A DNA stretch of 64,000 nt from contig CAKOKX010000001.1 of NCBI GenBank assembly GCA_934096035.1, positions 62,001-126,000 on the forward strand. Reading direction: 5' to 3'. Each line of letters starts with the position of its first letter. Within the stretch, counting starts at the first letter, position 1. The notes beneath the pieces were generated by a model. It saw nothing but the letters and a program-made list of their open reading frames with translations. It ran no database searches and had not been told where the DNA came from. Of the stretch, positions 26,474 through 34,663 are shown piece by piece. Source of the DNA: an uncultured Bacilli bacterium (GTDB lineage Bacteria; Bacillota_I; Bacilli_A; RF39; UBA660). Both the position numbers and the translations under genes were made by a program.

Positions 26474-26501
26474 TATATTATGAAACTTATGATAATAAGT
26501 G
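26474..26501 (-). promoter_or_regulatory. Candidate sigma-K promoter of the amidase-LysM gene
   Basis: On the minus strand CAC (26499-26501), 16 bases, then CATAATATA (26474-26482) match the sigma-K pattern AC-N16-CATANNNTA. cwlC, the Bacillus counterpart, is known to be sigma-K dependent. Confidence 0.45.
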
Positions 26502-26683
26502 ATATTTTTGTTTAATGATGTCTGCATAACTTTATATTTACAACACTTATTAATTAAAATAAAAGGTATAATTATAATTTTTATTTAGTTAAACATTTAA
26601 TCAGCATCGAGCCTATTCAGACAAAAATAACTTTTTTGACTGAATCAAAATAATACCCGTCATTTTGTCGTGTATTTTTAATT

Positions 26684-26710
26684 AAAAAACACTAATAAAC
26701 TATTAGTGTT
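26684..26710 (-). terminator. Terminator of the dlt-like operon
   Basis: Stem AACACTAATA / TATTAGTGTT with a three-base loop, followed by T residues on the minus strand, 67 bases after the last gene. Confidence 0.75.
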
Positions 26711-26776
26711 CAAAAAGAATAACATCTCTTTTTCATATTTACTATATTATAGCTAGTAAATATTTATTAAATATAA

Positions 26777-27745
26777 TTACAACTTGTTATTTGCGTTTAT
26801 AATCTTTTTTTCATACATTTCATATGATTTATTCCATGAATCATATTTTTTATCATCTTTATGATTAGTTAAAATATTTAAATTATATAAATAATTCCCC
26901 ATGTAATCCGTAATTTTTAGAGCACCATAATAATTCAAATGATCCCCGCCATCTCTTGAATCCAAATTCCAATCAATTCCTAATTCATCAACATATAAAT
27001 TTAAATCCAAATAAGAAATGTTTTTAGAATCAACATATTTCATTACTTCATCATGTCTTTTATTATTCCAATTTAATGTACTTGGAACAGTATATAAAAT
27101 AATTTTTATGTTATTATCTTTACACTTATCAACAATTTTATCTAAATAATACTTATTAATATTACTAATACCAGTTTTTTTCTTATTATTTTTCATATAA
27201 TCTCCGACATATTTCGGAGGAACTACTGAAGTATTATAATAAAATCCTTTTAATTCATCAGTCCAAGTATATTTTACTTTATCAGTAAAATCTCTACTAT
27301 TTAAATTTTTCCATCTATCATGATATTGCAATATTGGTAGGACTTTTTGGCTTTTCGTAGAAATAACATTATTAACATTAATTCTTCTATAGATAGCATT
27401 TGCTTCCAATAATACAACTTTAGGACTTTGATATTTCAACACTTTATTTAAATAATCATAAGTATCTACCAAATATTGTCTAGATACACCACCATTATAC
27501 ATTGTAAAACCATACTTATTCCAGATAGGTAATGGAGAAATACTTGTAAAAGATTCACTATCACCTATAACTAAAACATCAATAGTATTTTTTTCTTCTC
27601 CAAAAACTCCATTAGCTCTTGCCTCATGAATTCCATTGCCTTTAACATTATTCTTAGGTATAAACCAATTTGATATTCCCAAAAGAATTAAAAATAATAT
27701 AAAGGTAAAAATTATCGGTTTATAAATATTCTTTAAATTTTCCAT
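26777..27745 (-). CDS. DltD-like SGNH-fold membrane-anchored protein
   Basis: A 322-residue protein anchored by one N-terminal segment (IIFTFILFLILLGISNWF). The outer domain has the nucleophile block GDSES near residue 70 and the late histidine block DGGDHLNYYG near residue 275, both hallmarks of SGNH hydrolase-fold proteins such as DltD. DltD acts in passing D-alanine from the carrier to teichoic acid outside the membrane. At 322 residues it is shorter than DltD proper (about 400), and its place as last gene after the dltB-like gene supports the role. The group it transfers here may not be D-alanine. Confidence 0.82.
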   Translation of the reverse strand: MENLKNIYKPIIFTFILFLILLGISNWFIPKNNVKGNGIHEARANGVFGEEKNTIDVLVIGDSESFTSISPLPIWNKYGFTMYNGGVSRQYLVDTYDYLNKVLKYQSPKVVLLEANAIYRRINVNNVISTKSQKVLPILQYHDRWKNLNSRDFTDKVKYTWTDELKGFYYNTSVVPPKYVGDYMKNNKKKTGISNINKYYLDKIVDKCKDNNIKIILYTVPSTLNWNNKRHDEVMKYVDSKNISYLDLNLYVDELGIDWNLDSRDGGDHLNYYGALKITDYMGNYLYNLNILTNHKDDKKYDSWNKSYEMYEKKIINANNKL

Positions 27746-27754
27746 CTTACCTCC

Positions 27755-29344
27755 CTAAAAATTTGCATATATTGGATCTACCGGAGCATACCCGAACCCA
27801 TAAGCACCAAATATAATTATGATAAGTATTAAAGCATAATATAATGTCCATCTAAACCATATATTCATTTTTGCAACAGATTCTCTAATATTAATGCCTT
27901 TTTCTTTTAAAATACTAGTTACTAAAATAATTATTAAAACAAAACCAATTATTAAAAAATCTGCTCTATCACATCCTAGTTTAAATAATGAACCATTCTT
28001 AATAGAATTCAAACTAAAATCTGTAAATATTTTCTTAAACATTATAAATCCACCAGATAAAGTATTTGCTCTAAAGAATAACTCACCAAATATAACTAAA
28101 ATAGTTGTTTTTAAAATTTGCATCATTACATATGGTTTACTCGATCTATTAACATGAACTTTACTACATATTTTTTGTATCAATGGTGTAAATATATTAC
28201 CTAAAACTATTAAAACAAAATGATACATTCCAAAAAACACATAAGTCCAAGCAGCTCCATGCCATAAGCCATTACTTATCCACACTAGAAATAAAGCTAA
28301 ACTACCAGCTAAAAGTGGACCATAATGATTACCTAAAACTTTTCTAGAAACAAGTGTTACTTTCTTCATTGGCCTACTTAATGAAACTGGATAAAATATA
28401 TAATCTCTAAACCAAGTACCTAAAGTAATATGCCATCTTGTCCAAAAATCAGAAATGTTTTTACTAAAGAATGGTTGTTTAAAATTCTCAGGAAGTGTAA
28501 TACCAAACATCTCAGCACTACCAATAACTATATCAATAGTACCAGAAAAATCCATATAAAGTTGAATAGTATAAAATATAGCACCAATTAAAATAACACC
28601 ACCATCTAAATTATTATACTCACAAAATATTTTTTCAATAAATGGATTCAATCTATCTGCAATAACCATTTTTTTCATTAACCCCCAAAGAATTCTTTGA
28701 ACTCCAAAACTTAAATTCTTATAAGTTAATGATTCGCCTTTATATAACTTTTCCGCAGTATCACTATATCTACATATTGGACCTTCCATAATACTTGGAA
28801 AAAATGCCATGAATAAAGCAAGTCTTCCTAAATTATCATCAGCATTTATCTTTCCTTTATAAACATCAATAATATATGATAAACCTTGCAATGTATAAAA
28901 ACTAATTCCAATTGGTATACATATCTTAGGTATTTTAAATCTAAAATCTGTATTAAATAAAGCCAATAAATTATTAATATTTTCCCCAAAAAAGCCAGTA
29001 TATTTTAATATAACTAACAACCCAATATGAATTAACACCGCAAACAGTACTATCTTATTTGTCTTCTTTTTATATTCCTCTCTAATCTCTTTTTTTTGTT
29101 CTTTAGAACACTCCTCTAAATCCTTATCTTTATTTTTATTAAGTTTATCAAGCCATAAACCAAAGTGATGAATTGATAAAGTTGAAAATAACAAATATAC
29201 AATTAGTTTACCACTTAAAGATAAGAAGAAAATATAGCTTGCTATTAATAAAACAAGCCATCTTTTCTTCTTAGCAGTTAGTGCATAAACAAGTAATGTA
29301 ATTGGCAAAAAAACTGCCAAATATATTGCACTACAATATTGCAT
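27755..29344 (-). CDS. DltB-like MBOAT acyltransferase
   Basis: A 529-residue membrane protein with about 11 segments. The MBOAT blocks NFKQPFFSKNISDFWTRWH and the catalytic histidine in NGLWHGAAWTYVF are intact. It contains a charged cytoplasmic loop (about residues 65-95, rich in K, E and D) that lengthens it compared with the 400-residue DltB. It starts just one base after the dltC-like stop. By analogy it takes the aminoacyl group from the carrier protein on the inside and presents it outside. It is a paralogue of the MBOAT at 17079. Confidence 0.88.
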   Translation of the reverse strand: MQYCSAIYLAVFLPITLLVYALTAKKKRWLVLLIASYIFFLSLSGKLIVYLLFSTLSIHHFGLWLDKLNKNKDKDLEECSKEQKKEIREEYKKKTNKIVLFAVLIHIGLLVILKYTGFFGENINNLLALFNTDFRFKIPKICIPIGISFYTLQGLSYIIDVYKGKINADDNLGRLALFMAFFPSIMEGPICRYSDTAEKLYKGESLTYKNLSFGVQRILWGLMKKMVIADRLNPFIEKIFCEYNNLDGGVILIGAIFYTIQLYMDFSGTIDIVIGSAEMFGITLPENFKQPFFSKNISDFWTRWHITLGTWFRDYIFYPVSLSRPMKKVTLVSRKVLGNHYGPLLAGSLALFLVWISNGLWHGAAWTYVFFGMYHFVLIVLGNIFTPLIQKICSKVHVNRSSKPYVMMQILKTTILVIFGELFFRANTLSGGFIMFKKIFTDFSLNSIKNGSLFKLGCDRADFLIIGFVLIIILVTSILKEKGINIRESVAKMNIWFRWTLYYALILIIIIFGAYGFGYAPVDPIYANF

Positions 29345-29345
29345 C

Positions 29346-29576
29346 TTAATCTTCTTCCTTTATTTTTTCAATTAAAGCCCATAAACTTTGAGCAGAATTA
29401 AAGTTACTAGGAATAATTTCAACTGTAGGTATAACAACATCAAATTCTTCTTCAATTTCAGCCACTAAAGATAAAATTGCAAGTGAATCTAAATAATGTC
29501 CATCTATTAAATTAGTACATGTATTATAATCAACTTCAGGATTTAAATCTTCTAATATTTCAATTAATTTTTCCAT
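29346..29576 (-). CDS. DltC-like carrier protein
   Basis: A 76-residue acidic carrier protein. The phosphopantetheine site is the serine of HYLDSLAIL near residue 31. The acidic helix pattern and the length match DltC (78 residues) and other small acyl carriers. It carries an amino acid as a thioester between the ligase and the membrane acyltransferase. Its ATG overlaps the end of the decarboxylase gene and it abuts the dltB-like gene, so the decarboxylase and carrier are made together. Confidence 0.88.
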   Translation of the reverse strand: MEKLIEILEDLNPEVDYNTCTNLIDGHYLDSLAILSLVAEIEEEFDVVIPTVEIIPSNFNSAQSLWALIEKIKEED

Positions 29577-30766
29577 TATATTTCACCTCCTTCATTTGGC
29601 ATATTTAATTTATATGTATTTATATTTTCTCTAACTATTTTCATATTTCCCCCACTTACAAATATTACTTTAGGTAAATCACGACTTAAAAACAAACTAA
29701 TTCCTTCAGTCATTGAATAAGCCCCAGTATTTTTAAATACAAATATATCACCTAATTCTAAATTAGAAACTGGCAATTGCTTAACAACTAAATCGTTAAT
29801 TGTACATAAAGCTCCAACTAAATTCCAATTTTCTATATTATTTTCTCCCCTTTTAGGAATAATATCTAACATTGGTTTTTTCATTGCCATCATTTGACCA
29901 TAATATACTAAATGATTCATACCACCATCTATAACAGCAAAATTTCCTTCTTTATTAGTTTTTTTATCAACAACTTTTGTATAATAACTACCACATGATG
30001 CTACCATACTTCTTCCAAGTTCCATAGTAATATGTCCTTGATATTTCATATTCTTTATTTTATCAGCTATTTCCATCAAATATGTTTTTTCATCAAAATC
30101 CTGTTCAGCTTCAAAATAAACAACTGGAAATCCAGGTCCAAACTCTAGTTCTTCCACAACAAAACCTAAATCGATTTTTAACTTTTCAACAAATTCATCA
30201 ACGTATTCCAATTCCTTTATTATTCTTTTTGATAATTTCTTTTGAGTACCAGAGAAATATTGAATACCCATTATATTTAAATACTCATATTTAGCTCTGT
30301 CTTCCAATATTTCAATTACTTCTTTTTCAGACATTCCAAATTGATTACCACTTGTAAGTCTTAAAATAATATTTATTACTTTTCTTTTTTCTTTAGTTAA
30401 CTTATCTAAAAGAGCTATCTGATTTAATGATTCAATTGTAAATACTTCACCATTTTTTTGATTATTAATTATATTGTCCATACTTAATTCATCTTTATAA
30501 ACGCCAGATATAACCATCTTACTATCAGTTATCCCCATTTTTTTGGCAATATTCCATTCTCCATAAGAACAAATTTCATATTTTTCTATTTTCTCATCTA
30601 TTTCTTTTACTACAAATGGATTAGCTTTCATGGCATAACATAAATGAACATTCTCAGGCATCATACTTTTTAAATAATCAATTCTTGCTTTTAATACATC
30701 AATATCAAATACATAAAATGGTGTACTTACTTCACTAATTATTTTCTTTTCTAACAATCTTTCCAT
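29576..30766 (-). CDS. PLP-dependent (fold-type III) decarboxylase, BtrK/LysA-like
   Basis: A 396-residue member of the diaminopimelate/ornithine decarboxylase superfamily. The PLP lysine is in CYAMKANPF near residue 48; the phosphate loop ELEFGPGFP, ELGRSMVASCG, the cysteine-aspartate block GALCTINDL and the substrate-side GAYSMTEG are all present, so it looks active. It sits between the dltA-like and dltC-like genes with overlaps on both sides. Normal dlt operons have no decarboxylase. In butirosin biosynthesis, BtrK of this family decarboxylates glutamate while it is bound to a carrier protein. A similar job on the DltC-like carrier is a reasonable inference; a free amino-acid decarboxylase remains possible. 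Confidence 0.85.
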   Translation of the reverse strand: MERLLEKKIISEVSTPFYVFDIDVLKARIDYLKSMMPENVHLCYAMKANPFVVKEIDEKIEKYEICSYGEWNIAKKMGITDSKMVISGVYKDELSMDNIINNQKNGEVFTIESLNQIALLDKLTKEKRKVINIILRLTSGNQFGMSEKEVIEILEDRAKYEYLNIMGIQYFSGTQKKLSKRIIKELEYVDEFVEKLKIDLGFVVEELEFGPGFPVVYFEAEQDFDEKTYLMEIADKIKNMKYQGHITMELGRSMVASCGSYYTKVVDKKTNKEGNFAVIDGGMNHLVYYGQMMAMKKPMLDIIPKRGENNIENWNLVGALCTINDLVVKQLPVSNLELGDIFVFKNTGAYSMTEGISLFLSRDLPKVIFVSGGNMKIVRENINTYKLNMPNEGGEI

Positions 30767-32250
30767 TATATCAATTCCTCTAACTTTTTACGATCTATTT
30801 TACCATTCTTAGATAAAGGCATTTCTTCTACTTTAATAAACTTACTTGGAATCATAAATACCGGCAACTCTTTTGATAATTTTTCATGTAATTCTTTTAC
30901 TTCTATATCACCGATATAAAAAGCATATAACTTACTTTTCTCTTCCCTAAATATAGAACATACTCTTTCAACGCCTTCAAAAGAACCGATAGCTTTATCT
31001 ATTTCTTCAAGTTCTATTCTATGTCCCATATATTTTATTTGGAAATCTTTTCTACCACCAAAATATAATTCGTCATTTTGATAATATCCTAAATCTCCAG
31101 TTCTATAAATATATTCAATATATTTATCATTTAATGGATTTCTAACAAATGCTTTTTCAGTTTGTTCTTTATTTTTATAATATCCCAAAGCTAAGGCGGT
31201 ACCACGAACACAAATTTCTCCTTTTTCATATTCATTAGTTACTAACTCATTTTTATCATTTAATAAAAATACAGCTTCATTATTAAATGGAATTCCTACG
31301 GGTATTTTTTCATATTCTCTATTCCTATCAATAATATGATATGTACAATTACATGTAATTTCTGTTGGACCATATAGATTAACAAACATAGTATCAGGTA
31401 AATGTTCCATCCATGAGTTTAAATGTTTCATAGGCATTACTTCCCCACTAAACATTATTCTTTTAACACTTGTTGGAACTTTATAATCAAGCCCATGAAA
31501 TGTAGAAATTAAACATAAAGCTGATACTGCCCATGTCATTGTGGTAACATTATGATCCACTAAAAAGTCGATTAATTCAGCTGGTCGTGAAAATAATTCC
31601 TTTGGTACAATTACAAGTGTAGCTCCCGTTTTTAAAGCTGGATAAATATCTTTAACAGATACATCAAAATCAAATGGAGCTTGATTTGCTATAACATCAG
31701 TAGAATCAATTCCAAAAGTATCCACAAAGTTATCCACAAAATCTATGATTGAACGATTACCAACAATAACACCTTTTGGAACCCCTGTAGAACCACTTGT
31801 AAAATTAGCATAAACAGGATCTAAATCAACTTTTTTTCTTCTTATATTTGAAAGTAATTCTTCATCAATTTCTTCTTTAATTAAATCTTCATATAAAATT
31901 AATTTTTTATCAGGAAAAAATTCTTTCGCAACTTCAAGATGTTCATTATCAGTAATAATATAATTTACATCTAAAACTCCAATAATCTGTTCAAGTCTCA
32001 TCTTAGGTAATTCAACATTTAATAAACTATAAAATCCCCCTGCATACAAAGCTCCCATAAAAACTTCCAAAGCTTCAATACCTTTTTCCATATAAACCGG
32101 AACAGGGTCATTATTTTTAACAAACTTTCCTAATCCACTACCTATTCTTTTAGCATAAACTAAAAGTTCTTGATAAGTAATACTTCCATTTTTATCAATA
32201 ACTAAATTATTTGTTTTTACATTTTCTAAATATTCTAATACACTTTTCAT
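30766..32250 (-). CDS. DltA-like amino-acid adenylating ligase
   Basis: A 494-residue AMP-forming ligase that activates an amino acid and loads it on the carrier protein. Motifs: P-loop FTSGSTGVPKG, LYGPTEITCNCTY, YRTGDLGYY and the C-terminal catalytic lysine in LSKNGKIDRKKL. The overall layout is that of D-alanine-carrier ligase. At residue 268, the place where DltA enzymes have a cysteine (FCGE) that shapes D-alanine selectivity, this protein has serine (FSGE). The ATG at 32250 with GAGG upstream is used; a TTG four codons earlier is discarded. It starts the biosynthetic part of the operon, 48 bases behind the histidine kinase gene. Confidence 0.87.
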   Translation of the reverse strand: MKSVLEYLENVKTNNLVIDKNGSITYQELLVYAKRIGSGLGKFVKNNDPVPVYMEKGIEALEVFMGALYAGGFYSLLNVELPKMRLEQIIGVLDVNYIITDNEHLEVAKEFFPDKKLILYEDLIKEEIDEELLSNIRRKKVDLDPVYANFTSGSTGVPKGVIVGNRSIIDFVDNFVDTFGIDSTDVIANQAPFDFDVSVKDIYPALKTGATLVIVPKELFSRPAELIDFLVDHNVTTMTWAVSALCLISTFHGLDYKVPTSVKRIMFSGEVMPMKHLNSWMEHLPDTMFVNLYGPTEITCNCTYHIIDRNREYEKIPVGIPFNNEAVFLLNDKNELVTNEYEKGEICVRGTALALGYYKNKEQTEKAFVRNPLNDKYIEYIYRTGDLGYYQNDELYFGGRKDFQIKYMGHRIELEEIDKAIGSFEGVERVCSIFREEKSKLYAFYIGDIEVKELHEKLSKELPVFMIPSKFIKVEEMPLSKNGKIDRKKLEELI

Positions 32251-32298
32251 ATCCAACCTCAAACTAATTATATAATACCTAAATAAATAAAATCTTAA

Positions 32299-33885
32299 CT
32301 AAATCTTAATTTTTATTAAGAATTCCGTTTTCAAAGGTTTTCTTGGTTTTTTAACAAGTTCTATTTCTCCATTATGAATTTCAACTAAATTTTTAGCTAT
32401 CGAAAGCCCTAATCCAGTACCATTACCACTAGTTCTTGCACTATTACTAGTAACAAAAGCTTCAAAAATATTATCTTTAATACTCTCATCTATTCCAACA
32501 CCATTATCACCTATAGAAATATACAAATCTTTATCTATCCACATTTTAAAATATATCTTTGTACCACGCTTATTATATTTAATCGAATTATTAATTAAAT
32601 TTTCATAAATTCTTCTAAAAGTTTTTGTATCAATATCCATATTTAACTTTTCTATTTTTATATCTATATCTAACTTCATTCCATTGGATTCAATCTCATT
32701 ATATTTTTCAGCTAAATAATTCCTACTATACATAACAATATCTACATTTTCAAGTGAAGGACCATATTCAGGATGATTTAAATGCGCATACATAAATAAA
32801 GAATCAATTGCATCTGTTGCAACTATAGATTTTTTATAAATGGTTTCTAAATATTGCTTCTTCTTATTTTCAGGCACAACATTATCCAAAAATGCTTTCG
32901 AATAACCGTGTATTACAGTTAAAGGAGTTTTTAAATCATGAGACAAATTAGCAATAATTTTTTGTTTATCTTCATAAATTTTTATTTTTTCACTTTCTAA
33001 TTTTTTAGACTTTTCCATAAGGCTTTCAAAACGACTGGCCACTTCTTCAAATTCTCGTGGTAATCTTTTATATCTTTCACAACATCCATTTTCTTCATAT
33101 GAAGACACAATATTTTTTAAAACATCCAAGCTTTCCTTCACTTTTTTATTAAAAAAGTAAGTTTCTATTATAATAAGCAAAATCAAAACAGGAATAGCAA
33201 TAAACCATATTTTTTCCGAACTTGCAACTGCAGCATCATATGACTCAGAATTAAAAACTGGTGACATAAACAAAAGAGTTCTTCTATTTCCATTTTCTAT
33301 ATCATAATCATAATTCGTTGTAAATTCATATTTTTCTACCATTTGCTCATCATTATAGTAACCATACAGTAAATTAAGTTCTCTATCTGTTAAAGTATCA
33401 TTAGATTTAAATAATGTACCTCCTAAAACATTTAAATATTCATCAAGCTCAGCATTACCTACTACAACTTCATCTGATAATTCATCATTATATTTTGTTT
33501 CATAAATTTTATACACTTTTTTGTTTTCTTTATTTCTATAATTAAATATATCATAATAAACATTACTATAATCATTTACAAATATTAAATCACTACCTAA
33601 CACAGCATCTTCAGTATTACCATCAGTTGTATATATTAATTCATTATTATTATCATAAACGGCAAAATCACACCCAGGAAATTTAGACATAGGAATTCCC
33701 GCATAATCTTCATACTCAAGTTTATCCTTATATTCTAAAAAATCATCTAGTACTAAAAAACTATTATTTAATCTCCAATTAACTAAAAAATATGTAACAA
33801 TTGTAACTCCCAATATAATTAAAGTATAAATTGCAAATTGAATAATTACATATCTACTAAAACTATAACTCTTCTTTGTTTTCAA
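32299..33885 (-). CDS. Sensor histidine kinase of the dlt-like operon
   Basis: A 528-residue membrane kinase. Two membrane segments (about residues 12-33 and 226-246) enclose a sensor domain of some 190 residues outside the cell. The inside part has the phospho-acceptor histidine in NLSHDLKTPLTVIHGYSK, the N box NLINNSIKYN, and ATP lid boxes GDNGVGI and GNGTGLGLSIAKNL. It overlaps the response regulator gene by 23 bases. The position ahead of the ligase gene parallels dltRS-dltABCD of Streptococcus agalactiae, which senses envelope stress or cationic peptides. The stimulus here is not known. Confidence 0.92.
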   Translation of the reverse strand: MKTKKSYSFSRYVIIQFAIYTLIILGVTIVTYFLVNWRLNNSFLVLDDFLEYKDKLEYEDYAGIPMSKFPGCDFAVYDNNNELIYTTDGNTEDAVLGSDLIFVNDYSNVYYDIFNYRNKENKKVYKIYETKYNDELSDEVVVGNAELDEYLNVLGGTLFKSNDTLTDRELNLLYGYYNDEQMVEKYEFTTNYDYDIENGNRRTLLFMSPVFNSESYDAAVASSEKIWFIAIPVLILLIIIETYFFNKKVKESLDVLKNIVSSYEENGCCERYKRLPREFEEVASRFESLMEKSKKLESEKIKIYEDKQKIIANLSHDLKTPLTVIHGYSKAFLDNVVPENKKKQYLETIYKKSIVATDAIDSLFMYAHLNHPEYGPSLENVDIVMYSRNYLAEKYNEIESNGMKLDIDIKIEKLNMDIDTKTFRRIYENLINNSIKYNKRGTKIYFKMWIDKDLYISIGDNGVGIDESIKDNIFEAFVTSNSARTSGNGTGLGLSIAKNLVEIHNGEIELVKKPRKPLKTEFLIKIKI

Positions 33886-34564
33886 TTTTATAACCTAACC
33901 CCCTAACTGTTTTAACATAAACTGGTTTTGATGGATTATCTTCTATTTTACTTCTTATATTTGATATATGAACCATCATTGTATTATCATCACATTCATA
34001 ATAATCTCCATTTATTACCTCATATATTTGTGCTTTAGTAAATATTTTACCTGGATACTTCATTAACATAGTTAATATTTTTAATTCAGTTGATGTTAAA
34101 GGAATAACTTTGTTATTCTTTTTAAGAATATACTTATTTAAATCTAAGGATAATTCTCCCACCTTTATTACATCACATTCTTTATTACTTTCCCCAAATT
34201 CATTATACCTTCTAAGTAATGCTTTTACATATGCTACTACTTCTAAAGGATTAAATGGTTTTGTAATATATGCATCAGCACCAATATCTAGTCCAAGTAT
34301 TTTATCACTATCCAAGTTTTTAGCGGAAGTTATTATAATAGGTATTCTACTATTAGTTCTTACTTTTTTAATTAACTCATAACCATTCATCCTTGGCATC
34401 ATAATATCAGCAATTATAATATTTATTTTCTCTTTTTCTAATAATTCCATTGCTTCAATCCCATCATGAGCAACATATACTAAAAAATTATTAGATTCAA
34501 GATATAATTTAAGAAGCTCTAATATATCATTATCATCTTCAACAATAAGCACATGATTTTGCAT
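33863..34564 (-). CDS. OmpR-family response regulator of the dlt-like operon
   Basis: A 233-residue protein with a receiver domain (acidic EDDNDI, phospho-acceptor aspartate in IIIADIMMPRMNG, lysine in YITKPFNP) and a winged-helix DNA-binding domain ending VKTVRGLGYKIE. It is the first gene of the seven-gene operon and is expected to control the operon itself in reply to the kinase encoded next. I found no clear direct-repeat binding site in the short upstream gap, so the target sequence stays unknown. Confidence 0.93.
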   Translation of the reverse strand: MQNHVLIVEDDNDILELLKLYLESNNFLVYVAHDGIEAMELLEKEKINIIIADIMMPRMNGYELIKKVRTNSRIPIIITSAKNLDSDKILGLDIGADAYITKPFNPLEVVAYVKALLRRYNEFGESNKECDVIKVGELSLDLNKYILKKNNKVIPLTSTELKILTMLMKYPGKIFTKAQIYEVINGDYYECDDNTMMVHISNIRSKIEDNPSKPVYVKTVRGLGYKIENKEEL

Positions 34565-34623
34565 AGCATCACCTCAAACTTAAGTCATATTATACCACAA
34601 AAATAAAATTTTCAAGTAAAATT

Positions 34624-34657
34624 AAAAAGTTTTTACGACATACCGTAAAAACTTTTT
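34624..34657 (-). terminator. Terminator of the ABC exporter operon
   Basis: A perfect 14-bp stem AAAAAGTTTTTACG / CGTAAAAACTTTTT with a six-base loop, just behind the stop of the exporter gene at 34664. Confidence 0.85.
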
Positions 34658-34663
34658 AACAAA

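Larger units (their letters stand above)
26468..26776. other. Gene-free region between the amidase and the dlt-like operon
   Basis: I see no coding frame. The left end holds the amidase promoter. The right end holds the dlt-like operon terminator. The middle is AT-rich with a weak pair ATTCAG (26615-26620) / CTGAAT (26640-26645) to which I attach no function. Confidence 0.5.

Noticed and set aside
26615..26645. Inverted repeat ATTCAG / CTGAAT as an operator
   Set aside because: Six-base arms with a 19-base loop in AT-rich DNA are expected by chance, and no promoter is placed to use it.
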